Source: Rhodobacterales bacterium (lineage in GTDB: Bacteria; Pseudomonadota; Alphaproteobacteria; Rhodobacterales; Rhodobacteraceae). Taken from it: a stretch of 64,000 nucleotides of DNA. Positions 36,509 to 45,745 of the stretch are shown here, in pieces (positions within the stretch are counted from its first letter, which is position 1; each line of letters begins with the position of its first letter). The position numbers and the translations under genes were made by a program. The stretch spans positions 248,001 to 312,000 of the forward strand of contig PDRY01000013.1 in the NCBI GenBank assembly GCA_002748265.1, in the 5' to 3' direction. The notes under the pieces were generated by a model. The model did not search any database. It saw only the letters and a program-made list of their open reading frames with translations, and had not been told where the DNA came from.

Positions 36509-37297
36509 TCAGTCCTTCTGCGGGATCGGCGCGTCGAAGCTTTCGCGCGCCCGTTCCCCGTGGAAATAGTCGTGGACCCAAGGGTGGTCCACCTGCCGCA
36601 GCTCGGCAATCGTGCCGCTGACCAGAACGTGCTTTTCGGCCAGCACGGCGATGCGATCGCAACAGGCGGCCAGACTGTCCAGATCATGGGTCACCATGAA
36701 CACGGTCAACCCCAGATCGCGCGAGAGATCGCGGGTCAGCTTGTCGAACTGCGCCGCGCCAATCGGGTCGAGCCCGGCGGTCGGTTCATCCAGGAACACG
36801 ATGTCCGGGTCCAGGGCAAGGGCCCGCGCCAGCCCCGCGCGTTTGCGCATCCCGCCCGACAGCTCGGAGGGGTATTTGTCCCCGGCCAGATGCGGCAGCC
36901 CGGCCATGGAGATCTTCAGATCGGCGAGCTTGGCGCGCGCCTTGGGGTCGAGCCCGGCAATCTGGCGCAGCGGCACTTCGACATTCTCGCGCACGGTGAG
37001 AGACGAGAACAGCGCCCCGTCCTGAAACATCACGCCCCAGCGGCGGCGGATGGCGCGGCGCTCCGCGTCGCTGGCGTGGACCATATCGGTGCCCAGCACC
37101 TCGATTGAGCCGGTGCGCGGGGTTTGCAGCCCCACGATTGTCCGCAACAGCACCGATTTGCCGGTGCCCGATCCTCCGACCACGCCCAGAACCTCGCCGC
37201 GCCACACGTCGAGATCCAGATTGTCATGGACAACCTGAGGACCGAACTGGTTGCGGATCCCGCGCAGGCGGATGACGGCTTCGCGCTGCTCGCTCAC
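36509..37297 (-). CDS. mlaF: Mla-type lipid ABC transporter, ATP-binding protein
   Basis: A 262-residue ABC ATPase of the MlaF/Mkl group. Walker A is GGSGTGKSVLLRT, the signature is LSGGMRKRAGLARA and Walker B is VFLDEPTAGLDPI. The GTG at 37297 is preferred: GGAG lies eight bases upstream and it overlaps the permease stop (GTGA). The C-terminus HDYFHGERARESFD is typical of MlaF. It energises phospholipid movement between inner and outer membranes. Confidence 0.92.
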   Translation of the reverse strand: MSEQREAVIRLRGIRNQFGPQVVHDNLDLDVWRGEVLGVVGGSGTGKSVLLRTIVGLQTPRTGSIEVLGTDMVHASDAERRAIRRRWGVMFQDGALFSSLTVRENVEVPLRQIAGLDPKARAKLADLKISMAGLPHLAGDKYPSELSGGMRKRAGLARALALDPDIVFLDEPTAGLDPIGAAQFDKLTRDLSRDLGLTVFMVTHDLDSLAACCDRIAVLAEKHVLVSGTIAELRQVDHPWVHDYFHGERARESFDAPIPQKD

Positions 37298-38412
37298 ATT
37301 CCCATCTCCGCGAAAAAGATCGAAAACAGCGCGTCTGCCACGATCACCGCGAAGATCGCGATCACCACCGCGCGCGAGGTCATCATGCCCAGGCTTTCGG
37401 CATTGCCGCGCACCTGCATCCCGCAATAGCAGCCCACCACGCCGATGATGACGGCAAAGACGGGCGCCTTGGTCATGCCCACGGTCACATGGCTCAACGC
37501 GGTGCCGTCGATGAGGCGGGTCATGAACATGGCGGGGCTGATGCCCAGGTCTATCCAGCTCATCAGGGCACCGCCGAACAGGCCCATGACATTGGCGATC
37601 AGCCCCAGGATGGGCAGCATCAGGATCAGCGCCAGCACGCGCGGCACGATCAGCGCCTGCACCGGGTCGATCCCCAGCGTGCGCATGGCGTCCACCTCCT
37701 CGCGCATCTTCATGGAGCCGATGGCGGCGGTGAAGCTTGACGCCGTGCGGCCCGCCACGATGATCGAGGTGAGCAGAATGCCCAGCTCGCGGATCACCGA
37801 CACCGCGATCAGGTCGACGACGAACACTTCTGCGCCGAACTGCTTGAGCTGGGTGGAGCCCTGGAAGGCCAGCACGACGCCGATGAGGAACGCCATGAGC
37901 GCCACGATCGGCACCGCCTTAACCCCCACATCCGCGCAATGCGCCACCAGAGCGGTCAGGCGAAAGCGCGCCGGGTGCAGGATCGCGCTGACCAGCCCGG
38001 CGAGGAACAGCCCCAGATAGGTGGTCAGCCCGGACAGCAAGGCGATCCCGTCCAGCACCCCGCGCCCGATCCCTTCGATGCGCGTGCGCAGCCCGCGCGG
38101 GGCGGGGGGCGGCGGCGCATCGTCGGGATCGGAGGTCGCGACGAGCTCGATCAGCCGGGCGTGCTCCTCGCGCAGGCCTTCAAGCTGCAGCGCGCCGCCC
38201 GCCGCCTCCAGCCGCTCCCGCGCTTCAAGAAGCGCCCAGGCGCCTGCGGTATCCAGTTTCGACAGGTCCGACAGATCAAGCCGTGCATGCCCATCGAGCC
38301 GCGCCAGGGCCGTGCGCAAGGGCGGCAGATGCGCCAGCACCGCCGCGCCCTGAAGGGCCGCGCCCTCGGGATCGGAGATGATCTCCAGGCGATCAGAAAT
38401 GGGCTCGGACAT
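37294..38412 (-). CDS. mlaE: STAS-MlaE fusion: lipid ABC transporter permease
   Basis: A 372-residue protein with an N-terminal STAS-like domain (about residues 10-95: ARLDLSDLSKLDTAGAWALL) joined to an MlaE permease (about residues 110-372). The permease signature is GSMKMREEVDAMRTLGIDPV, with LFGGALMSW further on. E. coli encodes the STAS partner MlaB separately; here it is fused, as in many Alphaproteobacteria. It is the first gene of the mlaE-mlaF-mlaD-lipoprotein operon. ATG at 38412. Confidence 0.93.
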   Translation of the reverse strand: MSEPISDRLEIISDPEGAALQGAAVLAHLPPLRTALARLDGHARLDLSDLSKLDTAGAWALLEARERLEAAGGALQLEGLREEHARLIELVATSDPDDAPPPPAPRGLRTRIEGIGRGVLDGIALLSGLTTYLGLFLAGLVSAILHPARFRLTALVAHCADVGVKAVPIVALMAFLIGVVLAFQGSTQLKQFGAEVFVVDLIAVSVIRELGILLTSIIVAGRTASSFTAAIGSMKMREEVDAMRTLGIDPVQALIVPRVLALILMLPILGLIANVMGLFGGALMSWIDLGISPAMFMTRLIDGTALSHVTVGMTKAPVFAVIIGVVGCYCGMQVRGNAESLGMMTSRAVVIAIFAVIVADALFSIFFAEMGM

Positions 38413-38462
38413 GGGTCAACACCGCTACTACAAGGTCTTGATGTTAGGTCGGTCTCGCCCTG

Positions 38463-38489
38463 ACCGCCAGAGCGATCGCGCCTGGCGGT
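38463..38489. terminator. Hairpin between the aspartoacylase-like gene and mlaE
   Basis: Stem ACCGCCAG (38463-38470) and CTGGCGGT (38482-38489) with an 11-base loop that itself contains GCGATCGC. It lies about 30 bases after the aspartoacylase-like stop on the minus strand. The T-rich flank is on the plus-strand side, so use as a terminator on the minus strand is uncertain. Confidence 0.4.
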
Positions 38490-38520
38490 TGTTTGGTGCG
38501 AGATTTCGGGCGGGCGGGGG

Positions 38521-39567
38521 TCAGATGATTTCGTCTTCGTCGAAAAGGGTCACCTGTTCAAGCTGGGCGGTCAGGCTTTCCATGGTCTCCTCCGCCAGAT
38601 CGGCAGAGCGCAGCTCGGCCAGATGGCACAGGGCGTCGCCTTCATTGACCACGGGCATGGTGGCGCGCCCAATGATGAGCCCGGCGGCAGGGGCGGTCAG
38701 CTCTGTCTCGGTTTCTCCGAACGGGTCGGAGACATGGGCCAGCACGTCGCCTTCGCTCACCACATCCCCTTCCGAGCGGTACATGCGCAAAAGGCCCCCT
38801 TGCGGGGCGCGCAGCCAGCGGGAGGTGCCGCACAGGATCGGGGCCTTGCGGGGCTTGGCAATGCCGCGGGCGGCGATCATTCCCTGCGCGTGGAGCACCC
38901 GCAAGATGCCCATGACACCCGCGCGGGCCGAAAATTCGTCAAAGCGGAGCCCTTCGCCCGCCTCGAAGAGGAGCATTTCGATCCCGCGCTCCAGAGCGGC
39001 GGCGCGCAGGCTGCCCTCGCGCAGCTTGGAGGGCAGGATCACCGGGGCTCCGAAATCGCGGGCCAGCCGCAGCAGGGCGGGGCTGTCGGGCGAGATGCGG
39101 ACCTGCGGGAGGTTGATCCGATGCACGGCAGCCGAATGCAGGTCGATCCCCAGATCGGCGCGGCCGATCACCTCTTCCATCAGAAGATAGGCCAGCCGCG
39201 ACGCCAGCGAGCCGCCCGGATAGCCCGGAAAGCAGCGGTTCAGATCGCGCCGGTCCGGCAGGTAGCGAGACCGGTTCAGGAATCCGTAGGTGTTCACGAT
39301 CGGCACAGCGATCAGCGTCCCCGCCAGCCGATCCAGAGCGGGCTGGGCCAGCAGGCGGCGCACGATCTCGACCCCGATCACCTCATCGCCGTGAATCCCG
39401 GCGGTGATGCTGACCACCGGGCCGGGGCGGCGCCCGTGGACCACATGGGCGGACAGCGTGACCGGCGTGTGGTCCGACAGCACCGAAACGGGCAAATCAA
39501 CCGTGCGGCGGCTGCCCGGCGCCACGACCTTTCCGGCGATGTGAAACGGCTCTCGGCGCAGGGGCAT
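38521..39567 (-). CDS. Succinylglutamate desuccinylase/aspartoacylase family protein
   Basis: A 348-residue zinc carboxypeptidase-fold protein. Metal and substrate motifs are GIHGDEVIGVE (first His and Glu), NRCFPG (arginine motif DRRDLNRCFPG) and DLHSAA (second His). The C-terminal third (about residues 240-325) resembles a biotinyl/lipoyl-like barrel (GDVVSEGDVLAHVSDPFGE). Members hydrolyse N-acyl amino acids or related amides. Start at 39567 overlaps the rimK stop by one base. Co-transcription with an amide-bond-forming RimK suggests that it cleaves a product of that ligase; this is inference. Confidence 0.87.
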   Translation of the reverse strand: MPLRREPFHIAGKVVAPGSRRTVDLPVSVLSDHTPVTLSAHVVHGRRPGPVVSITAGIHGDEVIGVEIVRRLLAQPALDRLAGTLIAVPIVNTYGFLNRSRYLPDRRDLNRCFPGYPGGSLASRLAYLLMEEVIGRADLGIDLHSAAVHRINLPQVRISPDSPALLRLARDFGAPVILPSKLREGSLRAAALERGIEMLLFEAGEGLRFDEFSARAGVMGILRVLHAQGMIAARGIAKPRKAPILCGTSRWLRAPQGGLLRMYRSEGDVVSEGDVLAHVSDPFGETETELTAPAAGLIIGRATMPVVNEGDALCHLAELRSADLAEETMESLTAQLEQVTLFDEDEII

Positions 39568-40472
39568 CAGCCTTTGCCTTTCGTGCGGGTCTTCCACGGG
39601 GCGGCGGATTTTTCGATATAGTCGATCACCAGCCCGGCGATGTCCTTGCCGGTTGCGTTCTCGATCCCTTCGAGCCCCGGCGAGGAGTTCACCTCCATCA
39701 CCACCGGCCCGTGATTGGAGCGCAGCATATCCACGCCGCAGAAATTGAGCCCCATGGATTTGGCCGCGCGCACCGCCGTCGAGCGCTCCTCGGGCGAGAT
39801 CTTGATGACCTTGGCCGAGCCGCCCCGGTGCAGGTTGGAGCGGAATTCGCCCTCCGCGCCGGTGCGCTGCATGGCGCCCACGACCTTGCCGCCGATCACG
39901 ATGGCCCGGATGTCGGTGCCGCCCGCTTCCTTGATGAACTCTTGCACGAGGATATTGATGTCGGCCCCCCGGAACGCCTCAATCACCGAACGGGCGGAGC
40001 GGTCGGTATCGGCCAGCACCACGCCGATGCCTTGCGTCCCCTCCAGCAGCTTGATGACCAGGGGCGCGCCGCCCGCGACCTTGACCACCTCGTCGGTCTG
40101 CTTGGGATCATAGGCAAAGGTTGTCACCGGCAGCCCGATCCCGTCCCGCGCCAGCAGTTGCATGGAGCGCAGCTTGTCCCGCGAGCGGCCGATGGCGACG
40201 CTCTCATTGAGGGGATAGACGCCCATCATCTCGAACTGGCGCAGCACCGCGAGGCCGTAGAAGGTGACAGAGGCGCCAATGCGCGGGATCACCGCGTCAA
40301 AGCCCTGAAGCTTCTCGCCGTTGTAGTAGATCTCGGGCCGACGCGAGGCGATGTTCATGTAGCAGCTAGTCGTGTTGATGATCTGCAACTCGTGGCCGCG
40401 TTCTACGGCGGCTTCCTGCAGGCGCGTGTGAGAATAAAGGTTCGGCGCGCGGGACAGCATCGCGATCTTCAT
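39567..40472 (-). CDS. rimK: RimK-type ATP-grasp glutamate ligase
   Basis: A 301-residue ATP-grasp enzyme closely matching RimK, which adds glutamate residues to the C-terminus of ribosomal protein S6 in E. coli. Recognised parts are [49 protein letters not shown] (ATP loop), [29 protein letters not shown] and the metal site [12 protein letters not shown]. It overlaps the upstream protease gene by four bases and the downstream aspartoacylase-like gene by one. The true target here is unknown. Confidence 0.92.
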   Translation of the reverse strand: MKIAMLSRAPNLYSHTRLQEAAVERGHELQIINTTSCYMNIASRRPEIYYNGEKLQGFDAVIPRIGASVTFYGLAVLRQFEMMGVYPLNESVAIGRSRDKLRSMQLLARDGIGLPVTTFAYDPKQTDEVVKVAGGAPLVIKLLEGTQGIGVVLADTDRSARSVIEAFRGADINILVQEFIKEAGGTDIRAIVIGGKVVGAMQRTGAEGEFRSNLHRGGSAKVIKISPEERSTAVRAAKSMGLNFCGVDMLRSNHGPVVMEVNSSPGLEGIENATGKDIAGLVIDYIEKSAAPWKTRTKGKG

Positions 40473-40966
40473 TTGGCAGGCTCCTTGCGGTCGGAGAGAA
40501 GAGGAGTGGGGGCGGTCAGGAACGATCTGCCCGCATCGACCAAAAGCCGGTGGCCCCGGATCGCGGTGCGCCCGACGATCATCGGAAAGGCCATATCGGC
40601 GCGGTCGGCGAGGCTGATCTCGATCAGGAAGTTGCGATCGGCAATGTGCAGATGCGAGCGGATCACGATCCTCTCCTGCGGCACGCCAGAGGTGTTTCGG
40701 ACGGGGCGGCGGGCGTGGATGCGCGCGCGCACCCGGCGGGCCTGGGCCAGCCCCATGTGCCGCGGGTGGAAGGAGACATACTCCACGTCGTCGATCCAGT
40801 CGGTGCGGATATCAGAGGCATGGAGCGCGGTTGTCCGTGCACCTGTGTCGATCTTGGCCTTGAACTGCTCCAGCCCCAGATCGGGCAGAGACACGGTTTC
40901 ACGCCAGCCGATCACAAGAGGCGGCTTGCGGGGCGATTTTCGGGACTCGCGCGGCGCGTCTTTCAT
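40469..40966 (-). CDS. Retropepsin-like ATP-dependent zinc protease family protein (COG4067 type)
   Basis: A 165-residue protein with a single retropepsin-like aspartyl-protease motif, [14 protein letters not shown] (about residues 36-49), and a flap-like [12 protein letters not shown] near the C-terminus. Databases usually name this family ATP-dependent zinc protease, but the motif is that of aspartic proteases. It often occurs next to RimK-type ligases, as here. ATG at 40966 has AAGGGAG seven bases upstream. It is first in a three-gene overlapping operon. Confidence 0.85.
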   Translation of the reverse strand: MKDAPRESRKSPRKPPLVIGWRETVSLPDLGLEQFKAKIDTGARTTALHASDIRTDWIDDVEYVSFHPRHMGLAQARRVRARIHARRPVRNTSGVPQERIVIRSHLHIADRNFLIEISLADRADMAFPMIVGRTAIRGHRLLVDAGRSFLTAPTPLLSDRKEPAK

Positions 40967-41192
40967 GAGTGTGCTCCCTTGGGAAGAGTAGCAGGCGGGG
41001 CGTCTCCGACCAAGCGAGAGTCGTTGCCACACCGTGCCTGCGCGGCCTCTAGGCCCGCCCGTGGATTCTGTCCATCCCGATTTTTGAGCGGCGCATGACA
41101 AGCGCGCGTTGCGGCGGGCGGGACACAGGCTTGCGTTGCGCTTTGCGGCCCATGGCCCTATGGGCGTGCACGAGTTTCACGGGGAGGGCCGC

Positions 41193-41744
41193 ATGGGCCG
41201 GATGATCGACAGGCTGGCCATTGGCATGGCGCTCGCCGGGGGCGGGGTGCTTCTGGTGTTGATCGTGCTGACCTGCGTGTCCGTTGCCGGGCGCGGGTTG
41301 GGCGTCGCCTTTGATTGGGCGGGGCCGGTTAAGGGCGATTTCGAGATCATCGAAGCCGCCATGGCCTTTGCGATCTTTGCATTCCTGCCGCTGGCCCAGC
41401 TTCGCGGAGGCCACCCGACGGTGAACCTGCTCACCGACCGGCTTGGCGCAGGTGTCAGCCGTGTCCTGGCCGCGTTCTGGGAGATTGTCTTTGCGGGCGC
41501 GCTGATCCTGATCACATGGCGTCTGGCCGTCGGCACGCTCGACAAGGCCTGCCTGCCGGAACGCTGGGAGGGGGCGTGGTGCTCTCTTGAGACCTCGTTC
41601 CGGTTGGGCTTTCCGCTGTGGTGGTCCTACGCGGCGTGTCTGGTCGCCGCTGCACTGGCGGCGCTGACCGCGCTCTACTGCGCGTGGAGCCGCGTGGCCC
41701 TGGGCCGCCTGCCGGAACGCCCTGACCTGCACGGGAGCCTTTGA
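41193..41744 (+). CDS. TRAP transporter small permease (DctQ-like)
   Basis: A 183-residue membrane protein with four helices, typical of DctQ. Conserved region: DFEIIEAAMAFAIFAFLPLAQLRGGHPTVNLL. A tryptophan-rich third loop (ERWEGAWCSLET, FPLWWSY) follows. Start at 41193 chosen because GGGAGG lies six bases upstream. Five bases separate it from the large permease gene. TRAP systems import organic acids with sodium; the binding protein (DctP) is not encoded on either side. Confidence 0.9.
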   Translation: MGRMIDRLAIGMALAGGGVLLVLIVLTCVSVAGRGLGVAFDWAGPVKGDFEIIEAAMAFAIFAFLPLAQLRGGHPTVNLLTDRLGAGVSRVLAAFWEIVFAGALILITWRLAVGTLDKACLPERWEGAWCSLETSFRLGFPLWWSYAACLVAAALAALTALYCAWSRVALGRLPERPDLHGSL

Positions 41745-41748
41745 AGCC

Positions 41749-43092
41749 ATGGATCCGTTGACCCTGGGCGCCTGGTCGGTGCCGGTTCTTCTGCTGATGA
41801 TCTTCCTGCGCGCGCCGATCGGGCTGGCCATGCTGCTGACCGGGATCGGAGGGCTGTGGCTCGTGACCGGCAGCCCCAATGTGTTCATGGCGCGGCTCAA
41901 GAACGAGGTCTGGACGACCTTTTCGAACTATAACCTGTCGATCATCCCCATGTTCCTGCTCATGGGGCAGTTTGCGACCCTGTCGGGCATGTCGCGCAGC
42001 CTGTTCCGCGCGGCGGAAGCCTTCCTGGGCCATCGCAAGGGCGGGGTGGCTATGGCCACCGTGGGCGCCTGCGCGGGGTTTGGCGCGATCTGCGGATCGT
42101 CGCTGGCGACCGCCGCCACCATGACCCGCGTCGCGCTGCCCGAGATGAAGAGCTACGGCTATTCGGGCGGCTTCGCCACGGCCACGCTGGCCGCCGGGGG
42201 GACGCTGGGCATCCTGATCCCGCCTTCGGTGATCCTCGTGATCTATGCCATCCTGACAGAGCAGAACATCGCCAAGCTGTTCACCGCCGCCGTCATTCCG
42301 GGCCTGCTGGCCATGATCGGCTACATGATCACCATCGGGCTTTATGTGCGGCTGGTGCCGGGCGCCGCAGGCGTGCGCGCTCCGCAGCCCTGGGGTGAGC
42401 GGCTCAAGGCGCTGCTGGGCGTGTGGCCGGTGATCCTGATCTTCGGGTCGGTCATCATCGGCATCGCCGGGGACTGGGACTGGAGCAAGCCGGGCTTTCA
42501 GGCGCTGTTCACCCCGACCGAAGGGGCGGCCATCGGGGCGGCGGGCACGGCGCTTGTCGCGCTGTTCTCCGGCGCGCTGAGCGGCAAGGTGCTGGCCTAT
42601 TCAATCCGCGAAACTGCGATCTCCACCGCCATGATCTTTGTGATCGTGCTGGGGGCGGGGTTCTACAACGGCTTTCTGGCCTATACCCAGCTGCCGCAGG
42701 CTCTGGCCGAATGGGTCGGCGCGCAAGGCTTTGCGCCCCTTGGCGTGCTGATCGCCATCCTGGTCGTCTACCTGCTGTTCGGCTGCGTCATGGACAGCCT
42801 GAGCATGATCCTGCTGACGATCCCGATCTTCTGGCCGTTGATCTCTCAGCTCGATTTCGGACTGCCCGAAGACCAGCTTGCGATCTGGTTCGGCATTCTG
42901 GTGCTGATCGTGGTGGAGGTCGGGCTGATCACCCCGCCCGTGGGGCTGAACCTGTTCATCATCAGCGGCATGGCGCCCGAGACGCCGATCACCAAGACCT
43001 ATCGTGCGGTCGTGTGGTTCGTGATGTCCGATCTGCTGCGCGTGGCGGTTCTGATTGCCTTCCCGGCCATCACGCTCGCGCTGATCCGCTAG
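41749..43092 (+). CDS. TRAP transporter large permease (DctM-like)
   Basis: A 447-residue membrane protein with about twelve helices. DctM signatures: FLLMGQFATLSGMSRSLFRA, GACAGFGAICGSSLATAATM, TLAAGGTLGILIPPSVILVI and the late EVGLITPPVGLNLFIISG. It forms the ion-coupled channel of the TRAP importer with the small permease encoded just upstream. Full length. The substrate cannot be inferred without the binding protein. Confidence 0.94.
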   Translation: MDPLTLGAWSVPVLLLMIFLRAPIGLAMLLTGIGGLWLVTGSPNVFMARLKNEVWTTFSNYNLSIIPMFLLMGQFATLSGMSRSLFRAAEAFLGHRKGGVAMATVGACAGFGAICGSSLATAATMTRVALPEMKSYGYSGGFATATLAAGGTLGILIPPSVILVIYAILTEQNIAKLFTAAVIPGLLAMIGYMITIGLYVRLVPGAAGVRAPQPWGERLKALLGVWPVILIFGSVIIGIAGDWDWSKPGFQALFTPTEGAAIGAAGTALVALFSGALSGKVLAYSIRETAISTAMIFVIVLGAGFYNGFLAYTQLPQALAEWVGAQGFAPLGVLIAILVVYLLFGCVMDSLSMILLTIPIFWPLISQLDFGLPEDQLAIWFGILVLIVVEVGLITPPVGLNLFIISGMAPETPITKTYRAVVWFVMSDLLRVAVLIAFPAITLALIR

Positions 43093-43110
43093 GGCGCGCG
43101 GCGCCCGCCT

Positions 43111-43314
43111 TCAGAGAAAGCCAAGATGGGACAGAGCGGCCTTTGCCTGGGTCTGCTCTGTCGGGGTGCCGGTGAGAAGCTGCATGTTGAGCGCGCCCAT
43201 CACGTCGCTGAGTTGACGATTGAGCCGCCAGTCACGGATCAGATCTGCGATGTGGTTTGCCTCGGTGTTGAGGATCCTCGTCGTCAGGTCCGCTTGGATT
43301 TCATCGGGGATCAT
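43111..43314 (-). CDS. Small uncharacterised helical protein
   Basis: A 67-residue protein (MIPDEIQADLTTRILNTEAN...) predicted to be all helix, with no signal peptide, cysteine pair or known motif. The start at 43314 has GGAG ten bases upstream; an eight-residue TTG-started extension from 43338 is possible. It lies downstream of the PhnM-like gene on the same strand, 111 bases away, and converges on the TRAP permease gene. Coding potential rests on codon pattern and ribosome-binding site only. Confidence 0.6.
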   Translation of the reverse strand: MIPDEIQADLTTRILNTEANHIADLIRDWRLNRQLSDVMGALNMQLLTGTPTEQTQAKAALSHLGFL

Positions 43315-43425
43315 CTTCGAGCATCTCCGCAGCAGCAACAGAGCGTCAGTTTAGACCGGCGCATGCGGGCTGTCTTGCGAAATGTCGCCTAAAACATCAG
43401 CCGCTTGCGCGACATTGCGTCACTT

Positions 43426-44469
43426 TCACTCGGCTGCGGCGATCAGGGTTGGTGCGGGTATCACCTGCGCGAAACGCTGCCGGAGCGGGCCGCTGAGCCA
43501 GACCGGACGACCGGCCACAATTGTGCCGGCCAGTTGCCGCGTGGCCGTGTCGATGATCACGAGATCGGCGCGCAGACCGCGTGCGATGATGCCGCGATCG
43601 GGCAGGCGCATGATCTGCGCGGGAAGCTCGGCAACGATGCGCCAGGTTGCCGCGAGCCGGTCGAGATCGTCTCCGGCCAGCGTGAGCACCGCGTCCAGAA
43701 GGCTTCCGAGGCGCGTGCCAGAGCGCAGGGCCTGACAACGGCCCGCGCGGAGCAGGGGCTGCGCGCTGACCGGTCCTGACCATCCGGGCAGGGCGGAGGC
43801 GGCCTCCATGACCACGGGGTCTCCGACCGCATGGGCAACAGAAGCTGCCGCGTAGGAATCGGGGGAGTCGCACAACCGGGCGCCCAGCATCGAGCTGGTC
43901 TCGCGTGTTTCGCCGTCGGGGTCGGCCAGGCTGCCATAGACCACGCCGAGGGCGTCGAAGGCTTCGGCCAATTGGCACAGGCGGCGCGGCGCGGCGCTGC
44001 CGTTGCGCCAGTCGGTCGTCGCCTTATCGGATCTGGCGTTTTGCCCGGGGCGCGTGTCGTGAAACAGAACCATATCGAGATCGAACCGCCGCACCCGCTC
44101 GATCAACCGCTCGGGCGCAGTGTGGTCCATCCGGTCACTCAGGAGGCGTCCGCGCAGATCGGGGCCCTTGCGCGCTGCAAGCTCGGTCAGGCTTTGGTCC
44201 GCAGCAAGATCCTGCGCCAGCGTGATCCAGCCCGTGGTGACCCCCGCCTTTGCCGCGTCGGCCCGCAGCTCAGCGATCGAGCGTGTGTCGCGCGGATCGT
44301 GACCCAGGTCCACCATTCCCGGCATGATCATATAGCCGCTCAGATCCACGGCCGGGAAAGGACCGGCACTGATCCGGCTGCCTTCGATGGCCACGGTACG
44401 CTGTGTAAGCGCACCGTCACGCAAGGTCAGTGCGCCGCGAAGGCGCAAGGCTTGGGGCGGGGTGGTCAT
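43426..44469 (-). CDS. PhnM-like amidohydrolase family protein, probably inactive
   Basis: A 347-residue protein with the amidohydrolase layout: N-terminal strands (LRLRGALTLRDGALTQ), an entry motif GYMIMPGMVDLGHDPRD where active members have an HxH metal pair, and a C-terminal strand domain (GIIARGLRADLVIIDTATRQ). The overall pattern resembles PhnM, the triphosphate diphosphatase of phosphonate breakdown. Here the first motif has GHD instead of two histidines, so metal binding is doubtful. No other phn gene is nearby. It may be a non-catalytic relative. Confidence 0.68.
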   Translation of the reverse strand: MTTPPQALRLRGALTLRDGALTQRTVAIEGSRISAGPFPAVDLSGYMIMPGMVDLGHDPRDTRSIAELRADAAKAGVTTGWITLAQDLAADQSLTELAARKGPDLRGRLLSDRMDHTAPERLIERVRRFDLDMVLFHDTRPGQNARSDKATTDWRNGSAAPRRLCQLAEAFDALGVVYGSLADPDGETRETSSMLGARLCDSPDSYAAASVAHAVGDPVVMEAASALPGWSGPVSAQPLLRAGRCQALRSGTRLGSLLDAVLTLAGDDLDRLAATWRIVAELPAQIMRLPDRGIIARGLRADLVIIDTATRQLAGTIVAGRPVWLSGPLRQRFAQVIPAPTLIAAAE

Positions 44470-44567
44470 GGCGATAGGGCTACAGCTCGATTGCAGTCAT
44501 TGGTTTGACGCAACCTAGGGCTTTGCCATGTCAGTCCCGTGACAGGGGGTGCCAAAGAGGCGGGGCG

Positions 44568-45194
44568 CTAGCCCAGAACGATATCCGCCGGAAGCGCGGC
44601 AGCCTTGACCCTGCGCGCATTGGGTAAATCGTTTTGCTCCGCGCGCCGTGTTGCAACGACGGAGGACAGGTTCTGGCGCAACCAGCGGTGGATCAATCGC
44701 GGGCGCAAATCTGCTTCGACGACATCAAGCCAGACGGACAGATCCCAATTCTGCTGGAGCCTGCGCCAGGGCGTCTCATCAAAAAGAAGGTAGTTGCCTT
44801 CGATAATGATCACGTCATTCGTTGCCGACACGGCCCGCGCCCCGGCAATGCTAAGGTCCCGCTCCCGTACGAAATCGGGTACAATGACATCTGCGCCCCG
44901 CCGCAGCCGCTCCACGACGGACAGGAACCCCTCCGCATCAAAGGTTTCCGGTGCGCCTTTGCGCTGCAAAAGGCCGCGTTGTTCGAGCAGCCGGTTGTCC
45001 AGATGGAACCCATCCATCGCCAGAACGTCGGTCGTGCATTTCTGGTCATTCAACCGCCGGGCCAGCTCTGCTGCGAGGGTGCTTTTACCGGCACCGGGCG
45101 GTCCGGAGATCGCCACGAGAAGGGGGGATGCGCTGTCGCGCAATGCGTGAATCCGCTCTGATACGGTATTCACTTGGGGGGTAAGATCGAGCAC
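44568..45194 (-). CDS. P-loop sugar/nucleoside kinase (uridine kinase/PRK-like)
   Basis: A 208-residue P-loop kinase. Walker A is SGPPGAGKSTLAAEL, followed by MDGFHLDN, PDFVRERDLSIAGA and IIEGNYLLF, all usual for the uridine kinase/phosphoribulokinase-like group that includes fructose- and pantothenate-type kinases. Substrate is not identifiable. GTG start at 45194 with GAGG about seven bases upstream. It is upstream of the PhnM-like gene on the same strand with 98 bases between them. Confidence 0.85.
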   Translation of the reverse strand: MLDLTPQVNTVSERIHALRDSASPLLVAISGPPGAGKSTLAAELARRLNDQKCTTDVLAMDGFHLDNRLLEQRGLLQRKGAPETFDAEGFLSVVERLRRGADVIVPDFVRERDLSIAGARAVSATNDVIIIEGNYLLFDETPWRRLQQNWDLSVWLDVVEADLRPRLIHRWLRQNLSSVVATRRAEQNDLPNARRVKAAALPADIVLG

Positions 45195-45304
45195 CGCCGT
45201 GCCTCTTGATATTGCTGCCTCGCCCCAGAAGGGCGTGCGGCGCGGGCCGGGTCAAGACGGGCCGTGCCGAGCGGCGGCAAACCGGCGGAGGTCGGCTCGG
45301 CGGA

Positions 45305-45745
45305 TTAGTGCTCAAGCACGCCAGGCTTGCCGTGGCTGAACTCGTCGAAGCGCTCGGCGAGGTTGCGCACGGATACGGGCACCTCGCGGTAGGCCACGAT
45401 CCCGGCGAAGCGATCTGCGTCCAGCACGGGGACATGGCGGTAGCCCTTGGCGTGCATCAGCCGATAGGCATCGGCCAGTGTCTCTTCGGCGGTGAGCGCC
45501 TCCGGGTTGGGGGTCATGACATCGCGCACGGTCGCGCTGTCGAGGTCCATGCCCTTGTCGATGCCCCGGCACAGGATGTCGCGCTTGCTGACCAGACCGG
45601 TCAGCTTGCCGTTCTCCACCACGCCAAGCGCCCCGTGAGTCCAGTCCGCACACAGCAGCCGCACCGCGTCGCGCAGGCTCGCGTCGGGCGCGATCTCCGG
45701 GCGGTCTCGGTCGGCAACAAGGGTGGAAAGCGGGATGCGGGCCAT
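45305..45745 (-). CDS. Double CBS-domain protein
   Basis: A 146-residue protein built of two CBS motifs (about residues 12-65 and 75-130): ASLRDAVRLLCADWTHGALG with NGKLTGLVSKRDIL, then TVRDVMTPNPEALTAEETLADAY with GYRHVPVLDADRFAGIVAYR. Paired CBS domains bind adenine nucleotides and act as energy sensors for partner proteins. The ATG at 45745 is preferred because AAGGAG lies eight bases upstream. It is divergent from the FAD oxidoreductase gene. Partner unknown. Confidence 0.9.
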   Translation of the reverse strand: MARIPLSTLVADRDRPEIAPDASLRDAVRLLCADWTHGALGVVENGKLTGLVSKRDILCRGIDKGMDLDSATVRDVMTPNPEALTAEETLADAYRLMHAKGYRHVPVLDADRFAGIVAYREVPVSVRNLAERFDEFSHGKPGVLEH

